Shown piece after piece: positions 52,456 to 61,805 of a stretch of 64,000 nt of DNA. The DNA comes from Corynebacterium lujinxingii (GTDB lineage Bacteria; Actinomycetota; Actinomycetes; Mycobacteriales; Mycobacteriaceae). Both the position numbers and the translations under genes were made by a program. The notes below the pieces were generated by a model that worked only from the letters and a program-made list of their open reading frames with translations, did no database searches and was not told where the DNA came from. The DNA lies in assembly GCF_014490555.1 (NCBI RefSeq), contig NZ_CP061032.1, positions 1,984,001 to 2,048,000 of the forward strand. Reading direction: 5' to 3'. Positions within the stretch are counted from its first letter, which is position 1; each line of letters begins with the position of its first letter.

Positions 52456-53811
52456 ATGACTGACAACGCACCGAACGCAACCTACACACCGCAGCGCGAC
52501 CGCATCTTCGCCGACATGAAGAAGTTGGTCTCCTTTAACTCTGTGCACTCCACCCCGGAGTTGGCTGACCAGCACGAAGCGGCCTGCGCTTGGACCGTCG
52601 AGGCGCTGGAAAACCTCGGCCTGGAGGTCACGCGCTATCCGACGGTGGATGACGCGGATACGATCGTCGCCACGAAGCCCGCGAACAACGGCGCCCCGAC
52701 GGTGCTGCTCTACTCCCACTACGACGTCGTCCCGGCGAATGACCCGGAAGCGTGGACAAACGACCCGTTCGACCTCACTGAGCGCGACGGCCGCTGGTAC
52801 GGGCGTGGCGCCGCCGACTGCAAGGGCAACCTCGCGATGCACCTGGAAGCGTTGCGCCTCGTCGAAGAAAACGGCGGCACCGACCTCGGCCTCAAGGTGG
52901 TCGTGGAGGGCTCCGAGGAGCTCGGCGGCGACGACGGCCTGGGCAAACTCATCGAGGAAAAGCCGGAGGTCTTCGACGCGGACGCCATCCTCATCGCGGA
53001 TACGGGCAATGTGGCGGTTGGCGTGCCGACGCTGACGACGTCGCTACGCGGTGGCGCGCAGGTCGTCGTCAAGGTGGAAACGCTTAAGGGCGCGGTGCAC
53101 TCCGGTTCCTACGGCGGCGCCGCACCCGATGCAGCCCACGCACTGATGACTATCGCAACCTCGCTTTTCGACGAGCACGGCCGCACCACCATCGACGGCG
53201 TCGACACCACCACGAAGTGGGAGGGCGACGCGTACGACCGCGAGATGTTCCGCTCGGATGCGACCGTGCTCGACGGCGTGCAGCTGCTCGGCACAGTCGA
53301 CGACGACCCGGCCGACCTGGTCTGGGCGCGCCCGGCGGTGACCATGATCGGCTTCACCTCTACCCCGGTCGCCGAGGCGATGAACGCGGTGAACCCGCGC
53401 GCGGAGGCGCAGTTCAACCTGCGCGTGCCGGCCGGCCAGAACTCGGAGGAGGTCGCGCAGAAGATGGTCGAACACATCAAATCCCACACCCCGTGGGGCG
53501 CGAAGGTGGACGTTGAGGTCAGTGGCGTGAACCAGCCGTTTTCCACCGACGTCACCGCCGAGGCTATCGACCAACTCGGCCAGTGCTTGAAGGAGGCGTA
53601 CGGGGCGGAGGACCTGGCGATCGTCGGCACGGGCGGCTCGATCCCACTGACCACCACACTGCAGGAGCAGTTCCCCAACGCCCAGATCGCGCTGTACGGC
53701 GTGGAGGAGCCGCTGTGCGGAATCCACGGCGTGGACGAATCCGTGGACCCGACGGAAATTGAACACGTGGCCATCGCCGAGGCCATGTTCCTGCAGCGCT
53801 ACGGTAAGTAA
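52456..53811 (+). CDS. M20-family dipeptidase
   Basis: 451 residues. Di-zinc peptidase of the carnosinase/CPG2 type: YSHYDVVPAND (first His and catalytic Asp, near 89), GRGAADCKGNLAMHL (bridging Asp), VVEGSEELGG (general base and metal Glu), ADTGNVAVGVPTLTTSLRG, the dimerisation lid domain (GAVHSGSYGGAAPDA) and GIHGVDESV near the C-terminus (last metal His). Cytoplasmic, without signal peptide. Substrate probably small peptides; cannot be fixed by sequence. The repeat array upstream suggests regulation. Confidence 0.92.
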   Translation: MTDNAPNATYTPQRDRIFADMKKLVSFNSVHSTPELADQHEAACAWTVEALENLGLEVTRYPTVDDADTIVATKPANNGAPTVLLYSHYDVVPANDPEAWTNDPFDLTERDGRWYGRGAADCKGNLAMHLEALRLVEENGGTDLGLKVVVEGSEELGGDDGLGKLIEEKPEVFDADAILIADTGNVAVGVPTLTTSLRGGAQVVVKVETLKGAVHSGSYGGAAPDAAHALMTIATSLFDEHGRTTIDGVDTTTKWEGDAYDREMFRSDATVLDGVQLLGTVDDDPADLVWARPAVTMIGFTSTPVAEAMNAVNPRAEAQFNLRVPAGQNSEEVAQKMVEHIKSHTPWGAKVDVEVSGVNQPFSTDVTAEAIDQLGQCLKEAYGAEDLAIVGTGGSIPLTTTLQEQFPNAQIALYGVEEPLCGIHGVDESVDPTEIEHVAIAEAMFLQRYGK

Positions 53812-53824
53812 CGAAAATTCGCTA

Positions 53825-53852
53825 CAGTGGCCGAAAGACGGCCGCGCCACTG
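53825..53852. terminator. Hairpin after the dipeptidase gene
   Basis: CAGTGGC and GCCACTG form perfect 7-base arms, 14 bases past the stop; an inner CCG/CGG stem extends it. No T-run, so a weak terminator or processing site. The rest of 53853-53982 should carry the mnh promoter; a TATGAC at 53949-53954 is a possible -10. Confidence 0.45.
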
Positions 53853-53982
53853 GTGTTGACGCGTTGTATCTTGTTGCCGCAAAGGCCAAGTTATTTCAGT
53901 GTGAACTTCAAAAGCCACCTTCACTAGAGGGGTTAGGCGCGCCCACGCTATGACCTGCCTTTGAAGGAGGGCCGCCAGGAAC

Positions 53983-56958
53983 GTGCTCACGCTACTTCTC
54001 GCGCTCATGGCCGCCAGCACCATCGCCCCGGTGCTGCTGCGGACCATCGGGCGCTCCGCATTCGCGATACTGGCACTCGTGCCGCTCGCCGGCTTTATCT
54101 GGGTGGTCAAACTCTTCGTCGACGGCGTGTTCAGCGACGGTGGCGAAGTGCTCTCGACATTCGTCTGGATGCCGTCGACCAACCTCAACTTAGAATTCCG
54201 CCTCGACGCGCTCGCCGGCTTATTCAGTCTGATCATTCTGGGTGTCGGGGCGCTTGTGCTGTTGTACTGCTGGGGCTATTTCGACTCCAACCCGCGCAGG
54301 CTGGCCAAGTTCGGGTATGAGCTGAGCGCGTTTGCCACGGCCATGTACGGCCTGGTCATCTCCGACAACTTCCTGCTCATGTACGTGTTCTGGGAGTTGA
54401 CCTCGATCCTGTCGTACATGCTGGTCTCCTACTACGGGGAGCGGGCAACGTCGAGACGCGCCGCGATGCAGGCGCTCATGGTCACCACCATGGGCGGGCT
54501 CGCGATGCTGGTGGGTATCAACCTCCTCGGCTTCAAGGCAGGCATCTGGCGGATGTCGGAGGTCCCGCAGATCGCCGACATCGAAAACACCCCGGCCATC
54601 TCCGCCGCGATCGTGCTCATGATGCTCGGCGCGCTGACCAAGTCGGCCCAGGCGCCGTGGCACTTCTGGCTGCCCGGCGCGATGGCGGCGCCGACGCCGG
54701 TGTCGGCCTACCTGCACTCGGCAGCCATGGTCAAGGCGGGCATCTACCTGGTCGCCCGCCTCGCGCCCGACCTGTCGGCGGTGAACACCTGGCACCTGGT
54801 TGTGCTGTCCACCGGCGGGTTCACCATGCTGCTCGGCGGCTGGATGGCGCTCAAGCAGCGTGACCTGAAACTGGTGCTGGCCTACGGCACGGTCAGCCAG
54901 CTGGGCTTCATCATCACCGTCATCGGCGTGGGCTCCCGCGAGGCGGCGATGGCGGGTCTTGCGATCACGTTCGCGCACTCGATGTTCAAGGCGGCGCTGT
55001 TCATGATCGTCGGCGCCATCGACCACACCACCGGTACCCGCGACATCCACGAACTGTCCGGCCTGGGCAAAAAGCAGCCGTGGCTGACCTCGCTCGCGGT
55101 GATCTCGGCGGCGTCGATGGCGGGTATTCCCCCGCTGTTCGGGTTCGTCGCTAAGGAAGCTGCCCTGGATGCGATCCTGCACGAGGAACTGCTCACCGGC
55201 ATGCCCGGCAGGATCACGCTGGTGGTGCTGGTGGTCGGCTCGATTCTGACGATGGCGTACTCGCTGTACTTCCTGTTCGGCGCGTTCGCGTCCAAGCGCG
55301 AGCACAACCGCGAACCGTCCGAGGCCGTGTTGGGCATGCACCGCGTGGGCCCGAAACTGTGGCTCTCCCCTGCCGTACTCACCGCAGGGACCGTCGCTTT
55401 CGGCATTGTGCCGGCGGTGCTGTCGCGGCCGATCAACGAGTACCTCAACGTGCGCTTCCCGGACGTCGACGGCTCGCAGTTGGCGCTGTGGCACGGCTTC
55501 AACATCCCGCTGGCGCTGTCCGGTGTGATCATTACCGCCGGCGCGATCATGTTCTGGCAGCGCGACCTGGTCGAAAAGGCGCAGTTCGATCGCCCTGCAC
55601 TCGGCAGTGCGAACGAACTGTGGGACAACATCCTGCACACGCTGCACCGCTGGTCGCTCAAACTCACCGCGTCCACGCAGCGCGGCTCGCTGGCGATCAA
55701 CCTGGCGGTCATCTTCTTCGTCCTCATGGTCGTCCCGCTCGCCGCGCTCATCCTGGGCTCGTCGAACAACATCCGCATGATCGTGTGGGACAATGTTTGG
55801 CAGGGCCTGATCGTGATCATCATGGCGGGTATGGCGTTCTTCGCCACCTTGCAGCGCAACCGCCTCTCCGGCGTGGTCATGGTGGGGCTGACCGGCTACT
55901 GCCTGGCCATGATCTTCGTGTTGCACGGCGCACCGGATCTCGCGCTCACACAGGCGCTCGTGGAGACGATCGTCATGGTCGTGTTCATGCTCGTGCTGCG
56001 CAAGATGCCCACCGAAGTCGAGCCGCGTAACGACGACAACCGCGTGCGCGCCTGGCTCTCCATCGGCACCGGCGTATCTGTGGTCACCGTCGCCATGACG
56101 GCGATGTCCGCGCGCGTGGCAGAACCGATCTCCAAGACAATGCCGGAACTGGCCTACGAGATCGGCCACGGCCGCAACACCGTCAACGTGCTGCTGGTCG
56201 ACCTGCGCGCGGCCGATACCTTTGGCGAGATCACCGTGCTGGTTATCGCCGCCACAGGCGTGGCCAGCCTCATCTTCGGCACCGGCCGGTTCGACCCGTC
56301 GTCGCGACGCCCAACGCTACAAACCACCAAGGCACGCTGGCTCGCCTCCGGCGTGAACGACGAAACGGCCCAGAACCGCTCACTCATGGTCGAGGTGGTC
56401 ACCCGCCTGCTGTTCCCGTCGATGATGCTGCTGTCCGCCTACTTCTTCTTCTCCGGCCACAACGCGCCAGGCGGCGGATTCGCCGGCGGGCTCGTCGCTG
56501 CACTTGCGCTGACGCTGCGCTACCTCGCCGGCGGTCGCAAGGAGATCGAGGCGACGTTGCCGGTGCACCCGGGCAAGGTGCTCGGCGTGGGCATCTTGCT
56601 GTCGGCCTCGGCCGCGATTGTGCCCATGTTCTTCGGCTACGCGCCACTGACCACGGACTACGCCACGTTCACGCTGCCGCTGATCGGCGAGTTCGACGTG
56701 CCGTCCGCGCTGATCTTCGACGCCGGCGTGTACGTCATCGTCGTCGGCCTGATCATGCACGTGCTCGCCTCCATGGGCGCCCACCTCGACCGCGAGGAGG
56801 ACACCCGAAAGCAGCGCGCCCGCGACCGCGCCGTGGAACTGCAAGAAAAGAACCGTCGCCGCCGGCGCTGGCAGGAGCGCGAGCGCAAACTGCGCTTCAG
56901 CGAGAGGGCGGCGGTGGCGAACAGTGGGTCGTCGATAAGCAAAGGCACGGAGGACTAA
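53983..56958 (+). CDS. mnhA: Mrp Na+/H+ antiporter subunit A fused to MnhB domain
   Basis: 991 residues from GTG 53983 (AAGGAGG 12-17 bases upstream). Main antiporter subunit related to NuoL: about 20 membrane helices with AAMVKAGIYLVARLAP and LKLVLAYGTVSQLGF (proton-channel lysines). From ~800 a MnhB-type domain follows (VTRLLFPSMMLLSAYFFFSGHNAPGGGFAGGLVAALAL), so A and B are one chain and no mnhB gene is separate. The basic cytoplasmic tail ends NSGSSISKGTED, where SSIS is encoded by an exact 13-mer (56928-56940). The complex exports Na+ and alkali in exchange for H+. Confidence 0.94.
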   Translation: MLTLLLALMAASTIAPVLLRTIGRSAFAILALVPLAGFIWVVKLFVDGVFSDGGEVLSTFVWMPSTNLNLEFRLDALAGLFSLIILGVGALVLLYCWGYFDSNPRRLAKFGYELSAFATAMYGLVISDNFLLMYVFWELTSILSYMLVSYYGERATSRRAAMQALMVTTMGGLAMLVGINLLGFKAGIWRMSEVPQIADIENTPAISAAIVLMMLGALTKSAQAPWHFWLPGAMAAPTPVSAYLHSAAMVKAGIYLVARLAPDLSAVNTWHLVVLSTGGFTMLLGGWMALKQRDLKLVLAYGTVSQLGFIITVIGVGSREAAMAGLAITFAHSMFKAALFMIVGAIDHTTGTRDIHELSGLGKKQPWLTSLAVISAASMAGIPPLFGFVAKEAALDAILHEELLTGMPGRITLVVLVVGSILTMAYSLYFLFGAFASKREHNREPSEAVLGMHRVGPKLWLSPAVLTAGTVAFGIVPAVLSRPINEYLNVRFPDVDGSQLALWHGFNIPLALSGVIITAGAIMFWQRDLVEKAQFDRPALGSANELWDNILHTLHRWSLKLTASTQRGSLAINLAVIFFVLMVVPLAALILGSSNNIRMIVWDNVWQGLIVIIMAGMAFFATLQRNRLSGVVMVGLTGYCLAMIFVLHGAPDLALTQALVETIVMVVFMLVLRKMPTEVEPRNDDNRVRAWLSIGTGVSVVTVAMTAMSARVAEPISKTMPELAYEIGHGRNTVNVLLVDLRAADTFGEITVLVIAATGVASLIFGTGRFDPSSRRPTLQTTKARWLASGVNDETAQNRSLMVEVVTRLLFPSMMLLSAYFFFSGHNAPGGGFAGGLVAALALTLRYLAGGRKEIEATLPVHPGKVLGVGILLSASAAIVPMFFGYAPLTTDYATFTLPLIGEFDVPSALIFDAGVYVIVVGLIMHVLASMGAHLDREEDTRKQRARDRAVELQEKNRRRRRWQERERKLRFSERAAVANSGSSISKGTED

Positions 56959-57420
56959 ATGGAAGCGAACCTGTTCCTGCTCATCGGCTCGGGCGTGCTC
57001 ATCGCGTGCGGCGTGTACCTCATGCTGGACAAGGTGATGACGCGCATGATTTTGGGCGTGCTGCTCATCGGCAACGGCGCAAACCTGCTTCTGCTGCAAG
57101 CCGGCGGCCAAGCAGGCTCCCCGCCGATCCTCGGCCGCGACTCCAAAGCCGCTGCCGACACCGCCGATCCGCTTGCGCAGGCGATGATCCTGACCGCGAT
57201 TGTGATTTCGATGGCGATGGTGGGCTTCATGCTCGCGCTCGCCTACCGCCAGTACCGCTACCGCACCGACGACGTGGTCGAGCGCGACGAAGAAGACCGC
57301 GCCATTGCGGTGCGCCCGACCACCCCGACGGGCGACCGCGACGAAGAGGAAGCGGCCGGCAAGGCGTCCACCTCCGCCTCGTTCGAGGAACCGGTAAAGG
57401 GGGCCGACAGTGAGAAGTAG
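56959..57420 (+). CDS. mnhC: Mrp antiporter subunit C
   Basis: 153 residues, NuoK-like with three helices (LFLLIGSGVLIACGVYLML, MTRMILGVLLIGNGANLLLL, and ILTAIVISMAMVGFMLALAYR). The DPLAQAMILTAIVI signature is kept. A charged ~45-residue tail (RYRTDDVVERDEEDR...) extends the usual ~113-residue form. Starts directly at the mnhA stop and overlaps mnhD by 11 bases. Confidence 0.94.
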   Translation: MEANLFLLIGSGVLIACGVYLMLDKVMTRMILGVLLIGNGANLLLLQAGGQAGSPPILGRDSKAAADTADPLAQAMILTAIVISMAMVGFMLALAYRQYRYRTDDVVERDEEDRAIAVRPTTPTGDRDEEEAAGKASTSASFEEPVKGADSEK

Positions 57421-59194
57421 CCTCATCGAACTCGCCGAATGGGCGCTGCCGGCCATGCCGTACCTGACGATCATGCCGATCCTGCTGCCCGTGGTCGCCG
57501 CGGCGTTCATCCTGGTGTTCCGGGGCGTGAACCTGCAGCGCACCATCGCGCTGGGCACACTCGCGCTGTTGACGGCAATCTCCGCGTTGATGATCGTCAT
57601 CGCCGACACCCACGGCATCCAAACCGTGCAGATGGGCGGCTGGGAAGCCCCGATCGGCATCACCCTGGTGGCCGACAGGTTGTCGTCGATCATGTTGTTC
57701 GTCTCCTCCATCGTCCTGTTCGCCGTGATGTGGTACGGCATCTCGCAGGGGCTTCGCGACGGCGACGAGGACGACCCCGTCGCCGTATTCCTGCCCATCT
57801 ATATGCTGCTGACCATGGGCGTGAACCTGTCGTTTCTCGCGGGCGACCTGTTCAACCTGTACGTCGGCTTCGAGGTCTTCCTCGTCGCCTCGTACGTGCT
57901 GCTCACCCTGGGCGCGTCCCCGCAGCGCGTGCGCGCCGGCATCGGCTACGTCATGGTGTCCATGGCCTCGTCGATGGTGTTCCTGTTCGCGCTGGCGCTG
58001 ATCTACGCGTCCACCGGCACGGTGAACATGGCGCAAGCGGGAATCCGCATGGAGGAACTCCCGCTGGGCACCCGCTCGGCGATCTTTGCGACGATCCTCA
58101 TCGCCTTCGGCATCAAAGCCGCCATATTCCCCCTCGACGCGTGGCTGCCGGACTCCTACCCCACCGCTGCGTCCATCGTGACCGCAGTGTTCGCGGGCCT
58201 GTTGACCAAGGTGGGCGTGTACGCGATCATCCGCGTGCGCTCCACCGTGTTCACCGCCGGCGCGCTCGACTCCATGCTCATGTGGGTGGCACTGTTGACC
58301 ATGATCGTCGGCGTGATGGGCGCGATCGCGCAAAACGACATCAAACGACTCATGTCGTTCACCCTGGTCAGCCACATCGGCTACATGATCTTCGGTGTCG
58401 CCCTCGGCTCGGTTGCAGGCTTGTCCGGCGCGATCTTCTACGCGGTGCACCACATTTTGGTGCAGACCTCCCTGTTCCTCGTCGTCGGCCTAGTCGAGCG
58501 CCAAGCGGGCTCCGCGCAGCTGCGACGCCTGGGTTCGCTGCTCTACACCGCGCCGGTCATCGGCGTGCTCTATCTCATCCCCGCGCTCAACCTGGGCGGC
58601 ATCCCGCCGCTGTCCGGCTTCCTGGGCAAGGTCATGCTCATCCAGGCCGGCGCCGTCGACGGCTCGTGGCTGGCGTGGGTCCTCATCGGCGGCGCCGTGG
58701 TCACCTCGCTGCTCACGCTCTACGCCATGATGACCGTCTGGTCCAAGGGCTTTCTGCGCGACCGTGCCGACGCCCCCGAAGGCGACGTCGTCCTCGCCCG
58801 CCCCTCCAACCTCGCCGAGCGCGGCGAAACCGTGGCCGCCGGCGACCGCGACGACGTCGGCCGCATCCCCGTCGGCATGTTCCTGTCCACCGCGCTGCTG
58901 GTCATCGCGTCCACGTCGATCACGTTCCTCGCCGGTCCGATCTCCAACATCACCGACCGCGCCGCCCAATCCGCCAAGGACGTGTCCATCTACCGCAGCG
59001 CAGTGCTTATCGACGACCCCGCCAACGCCACACGCAACCCCGCTGGCTTCACCGAACCCGACGAATCCGACGGCGGCCACGACTCGCTGACCAACCGCGA
59101 TTCCGTACGCCCCACCGCCCCCGTGGAAACCGGTGTGACCACCGAGCGCGTGCCCGCCCCCGTCGACGCCGAATCGAACGAGGTGGATGAGTAA
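57410..59194 (+). CDS. mnhD: Mrp antiporter subunit D
   Basis: 594 residues from GTG 57410. NuoM/N-like proton-translocating subunit with about 14 helices; GDLFNLYVGFEVFLVASYVL, AAIFPLDAWLPDSYPTAASIVTAVFAGLLTKVGVYAI and KRLMSFTLVSHIGYMIFG are canonical. The last ~75 residues after the helices are a disordered acidic tail (TRNPAGFTEPDESDGGHD...), absent from most MrpD. An exact 13-mer (59005-59017, read L-I-D-D) lies at the start of that tail. Confidence 0.94.
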   Translation: MRSSLIELAEWALPAMPYLTIMPILLPVVAAAFILVFRGVNLQRTIALGTLALLTAISALMIVIADTHGIQTVQMGGWEAPIGITLVADRLSSIMLFVSSIVLFAVMWYGISQGLRDGDEDDPVAVFLPIYMLLTMGVNLSFLAGDLFNLYVGFEVFLVASYVLLTLGASPQRVRAGIGYVMVSMASSMVFLFALALIYASTGTVNMAQAGIRMEELPLGTRSAIFATILIAFGIKAAIFPLDAWLPDSYPTAASIVTAVFAGLLTKVGVYAIIRVRSTVFTAGALDSMLMWVALLTMIVGVMGAIAQNDIKRLMSFTLVSHIGYMIFGVALGSVAGLSGAIFYAVHHILVQTSLFLVVGLVERQAGSAQLRRLGSLLYTAPVIGVLYLIPALNLGGIPPLSGFLGKVMLIQAGAVDGSWLAWVLIGGAVVTSLLTLYAMMTVWSKGFLRDRADAPEGDVVLARPSNLAERGETVAAGDRDDVGRIPVGMFLSTALLVIASTSITFLAGPISNITDRAAQSAKDVSIYRSAVLIDDPANATRNPAGFTEPDESDGGHDSLTNRDSVRPTAPVETGVTTERVPAPVDAESNEVDE

Positions 59195-59716
59195 ATGCAA
59201 CCGATCCGTGGCTTCCGCCACCGCTTCCGCCCCGCCTTCGTCGCCTGGCTCACCTTCATGTGGGTACTGCTCATGGGCGAAGTGTCCTGGGGCAACGTCG
59301 TCGCCGGCTTCCTGCTGGCCATGCTCATCGTGCTCGCCCTGCCGCTGCCGAAGGTGCCGCGCTCCAGCAACAAAGTCCACTGGCCGCGCCTTATCGGCTT
59401 CGTCCTCGAGTGGCTCTGGGACCTCATCCTCGCCTCCGCCAAGGTCGCGTGGCTGTCGCTGCGCCCGGCGCCGCAGCCGAAGAACGCGATCCTGCGCGTG
59501 CCTATGCGTGTGAGCAACGAGATGGTGTTCTACCTGGCCACCAGCGCCTACAACCTGCAGCCCGGCGGCACCATCACCGACATCGACCTGGCCAACCGCG
59601 AATGGACCATCCACGTCCTCGATGCCGACACCGAAGCCGACATCGAACGCGAGATTGCTAACGTGCAGAAACTGGAGCGCCAAATGATCGGCATCTTCGA
59701 AAGCAGGAGCAAATGA
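59195..59716 (+). CDS. mnhE: Mrp antiporter subunit E
   Basis: 173 residues. Two N-terminal helices (FVAWLTFMWVLLMGEVSWGNVVAGFLLAMLIVLAL) and the family signature VLEWLWDLILASAKVAWLSLRP lead to a cytoplasmic C-terminal domain ending LERQMIGIFES. Overlaps mnhF by 4 bases (ATGA). Confidence 0.92.
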   Translation: MQPIRGFRHRFRPAFVAWLTFMWVLLMGEVSWGNVVAGFLLAMLIVLALPLPKVPRSSNKVHWPRLIGFVLEWLWDLILASAKVAWLSLRPAPQPKNAILRVPMRVSNEMVFYLATSAYNLQPGGTITDIDLANREWTIHVLDADTEADIEREIANVQKLERQMIGIFESRSK

Positions 59717-59991
59717 GCGACACGATCTACAACATCTTCCTCGCCATAGCCGCCGTCTTCCTCTTCGCCGGCTTCTTCGTCTTCGCCTGGCGCGTCATCG
59801 TCGGCCCTGACTCCATGGACCGGGTGCTGGCCAACGACGGCATCACCGCCTCCCTGCAGTGCGCGCTCGCGCTCTACATCTGCTGGACGCTCGACACCAC
59901 TGTGGTCAACGTCATGATGGTCATCGCCATGCTCGGCTTCATCGCGTCCCTGTCCGTCGCCCGCTTCCGCAAGAGGGATGGTTCCCTATGA
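59713..59991 (+). CDS. mnhF: Mrp antiporter subunit F
   Basis: 92 residues, three helices: IFLAIAAVFLFAGFFVFAWR, ASLQCALALYICWTL and VMMVIAMLGFIASLSVARF. VGPDSMDRVLANDG after the first helix is the MrpF hallmark. ATGA overlap with mnhG. Confidence 0.93.
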   Translation: MSDTIYNIFLAIAAVFLFAGFFVFAWRVIVGPDSMDRVLANDGITASLQCALALYICWTLDTTVVNVMMVIAMLGFIASLSVARFRKRDGSL

Positions 59992-60392
59992 TCGCCGACA
60001 TCATCTCACTGATCTTCATCCTGCCCGGCGCGTTCATGGTGTTCTCCGCCGCCGTTGGCGCCGCCCGCTTCAACTCCACACTCGCGCGCGTGCACGCCAT
60101 CACCAAACCCCAGACCACCGGGTTGGTGCTGCTCATGACCGGCACGATCATCCGCGTCACCACCGCCGAGCGCTTCGGTGTGCACGAAAAAGGCGACATC
60201 GGCATGATGGTGCTGCTCGTCATCTTCGCCCTGATGACCAACCCGGTCACCGGCCAGCGCCTCGGCCGCATCGCGCGACGCGAGGGCCTCTACGGCGGCG
60301 AGGAGCAACTCACCCGCAACGACCGGCCCGCGAGCTACCACCCGCGCCGCATCAACCCCAACAAGCCCACCGAGGTGGAACGCCCGACCTAG
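59988..60392 (+). CDS. mnhG: Mrp antiporter subunit G
   Basis: 134 residues from ATG 59988. Three helices with FILPGAFMVFSAAVGAARF, the MrpG pattern TLARVHAITKPQTTGLVLLMTG, and LLVIFALMTNPVTGQRLGRIARREG. The last ~35 residues are a basic/proline cytoplasmic tail. Its stop overlaps the convergent ligase gene by 4 bases, so the operon ends here without an obvious terminator. Confidence 0.93.
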   Translation: MIADIISLIFILPGAFMVFSAAVGAARFNSTLARVHAITKPQTTGLVLLMTGTIIRVTTAERFGVHEKGDIGMMVLLVIFALMTNPVTGQRLGRIARREGLYGGEEQLTRNDRPASYHPRRINPNKPTEVERPT

Positions 60393-61519
60393 ATGGTCAG
60401 CTCCCACATCTCGTCGCAAGTCGCGTCGACGACATCCTTCCAGTCGCCGGTGCGCTCGTAGATCGCGCGCTGACGCTCATACCCCGCGCCGCGCTCCGCA
60501 ATCTCGCCGACCAGCAGCAGCTCGTCGACGCAGCCTAAGTCTTCGGCCACGGGCATGAGTTCGTCGATAAGCAATGTGAGCTCGTTTTTAATCCAGTCCT
60601 CGTCCGTGTCGCGGCTCGTGATCACCAGCGCGTCCATGCCGTAGCGCGCGCCGCGCCACTTGTTCTCCGCGACGTGCCACTGCTGCAGCGTGGGCAGTTC
60701 GTCGCCGCGCTCGAGCATGCGGTCGTAGTGCACAACCAGGCAGTGCGTGAGCGCGACGACGGCCGCCAACTCGCGCAAGTTACTCGTCGCGTCCGAGATG
60801 CGGACCTCGATCGTGCCCCACTTCGCGGCCGGGCGGACGTCGAAATGCATCGAGCCCGTGTGGTTGATCACGCCGGAGGTCTGTTGGTCGCGCATAAAAC
60901 CGACCCACTCGTCCCAATCCTGGAACTGGTACGGCATGCCCGCAGTGGGAAGTTGCTGGTAGAGCATCGTGCGGTTCGACGCGTAACTCGTATCGATGCC
61001 ATCCCACCCCGGACTCGACGCACTAATGGCGAGCAGGTGCGGGTACTTCGTCATCACCGCGTTGATGATCGGCCACACCTTGTCCTCGTGGCTGATGCCG
61101 ACATGGCAGTGTATGCCCCACAGCAGCATGTGCTGGCCCCAGTACTGGGTGCGGTTCACGATCTCCTGGTACGTGTTCTTCGGGCTCAGCGGGTTCGTGC
61201 GGAAATCCGAAAAAGGATGGCCGCCACTTGCCCAGAGTTTGAGGCCCATCTCGTCCGTGACCTCTTTGATCGCGTCAAGGTCCTTTTGCAGCGCCGCGAT
61301 CGCATCCTTGGTGTTCGTGCAGATCGGCGTGACCAACTCGATGGTGTTCTTCAGAAACTCCGGCTCCAAGTGGACGTCCGGGTTGCGTTTCTGCACCTCG
61401 TCGATGACCTCGGCCGCGCGCGGCACCAGGTCGCGCGTTTCCGGGTCGACGAGACAAATTTCCCACTCCACGCCGAGGGTGGGGGCTGCCGACCTGGCGA
61501 AATCACGAAACGGATCCAT
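60389..61519 (-). CDS. Carboxylate-amine ligase, glutamate--cysteine ligase 2 (GCS2/YbdK) family
   Basis: 376 residues. GCS2-family ATP-dependent ligase: PTLGVEWEICLVDPETRDLVPRA at the N-terminus, EPEFLKNTIELVTPIC, HCHVGISHEDKVW (metal His), SASSPGWDGIDTSYASNRTMLYQQLP and TIEVRISDATSNLRELAAVVALTHCLV. These enzymes make gamma-glutamylcysteine or related gamma-amides. Corynebacteria use mycothiol, so the real substrate is uncertain. A TAGGCT box 8 bases before ATG 61519 suggests leaderless mRNA. Confidence 0.88.
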   Translation of the reverse strand: MDPFRDFARSAAPTLGVEWEICLVDPETRDLVPRAAEVIDEVQKRNPDVHLEPEFLKNTIELVTPICTNTKDAIAALQKDLDAIKEVTDEMGLKLWASGGHPFSDFRTNPLSPKNTYQEIVNRTQYWGQHMLLWGIHCHVGISHEDKVWPIINAVMTKYPHLLAISASSPGWDGIDTSYASNRTMLYQQLPTAGMPYQFQDWDEWVGFMRDQQTSGVINHTGSMHFDVRPAAKWGTIEVRISDATSNLRELAAVVALTHCLVVHYDRMLERGDELPTLQQWHVAENKWRGARYGMDALVITSRDTDEDWIKNELTLLIDELMPVAEDLGCVDELLLVGEIAERGAGYERQRAIYERTGDWKDVVDATCDEMWELTI

Positions 61520-61614
61520 AAGCGCCCAGCCTATCCCGTTCCGGCGCCTGCGTTGCTACGTCGGCGGGGTTTTTATGCGGTTTCGGGTCCGCGGCCCATG
61601 CAAATGGCGCATCC

Positions 61615-61671
61615 TGCATGGCGCATTTCGCCGCTTATCGACGAAATGTACCGTCCAGAATGCGCCATCCA
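61615..61671. repeat. Inverted repeat enclosing a 13-mer-like word
   Basis: Arms TGCATGGCGCATT (61615-61627) and AATGCGCCATCCA (61659-61671) pair at 12 of 13. In the loop is GCTTATCGACGAA (61633-61645), one base from the repeated 13-mer. Confidence 0.75.
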
Positions 61672-61706
61672 GGCCGTGATGGGCGGTGCCGGGCTCCTCT
61701 GTGCCC

Positions 61707-61776
61707 CAGATGTAGAGAATGCAACGTAGAAAACGCCTGTTTTTGGCCATTCTCCGCGTTGCATTCTCTACATCTG
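61707..61776. repeat. Perfect 20-base inverted repeat with GTTTTTGGCC loop (element 2)
   Basis: Left arm CAGATGTAGAGAATGCAACG (61707-61726) is perfectly complementary to 61757-61776. The 30-base loop contains CCTGTTTTTGGCC and a small AAAAC/GTTTT stem. The loop core matches element 1 at 28975-29038. Confidence 0.88.
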
Positions 61777-61805
61777 TGCGGTGCCGGCGCGATGCCGGTC
61801 TAAAA

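Larger units (their letters stand above)
61520..61805. other. Intergenic region rich in inverted repeats
   Basis: No gene. Two palindromic elements (61615-61671 and 61707-61776) are annotated separately. They would act after the LytR_C gene, whose stop is at 61806, and upstream of the ligase promoter. Confidence 0.7.

Noticed and set aside
54220..56169. 649-codon minus-strand frame opposite mnhA
   Set aside because: Antisense shadow of a GC-rich gene, dominated by His, Arg, Asp and Gln.
57439..59190. Long plus-strand frame of 583 codons overlapping mnhD
   Set aside because: It is a shadow in another frame, rich in Arg, His and Pro with no membrane helices; mnhD fits the family in its own frame.
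53983..60392. Missing mnhB gene as a deletion
   Set aside because: The MnhB domain is present at the C-terminus of MnhA, a normal fusion in this group.
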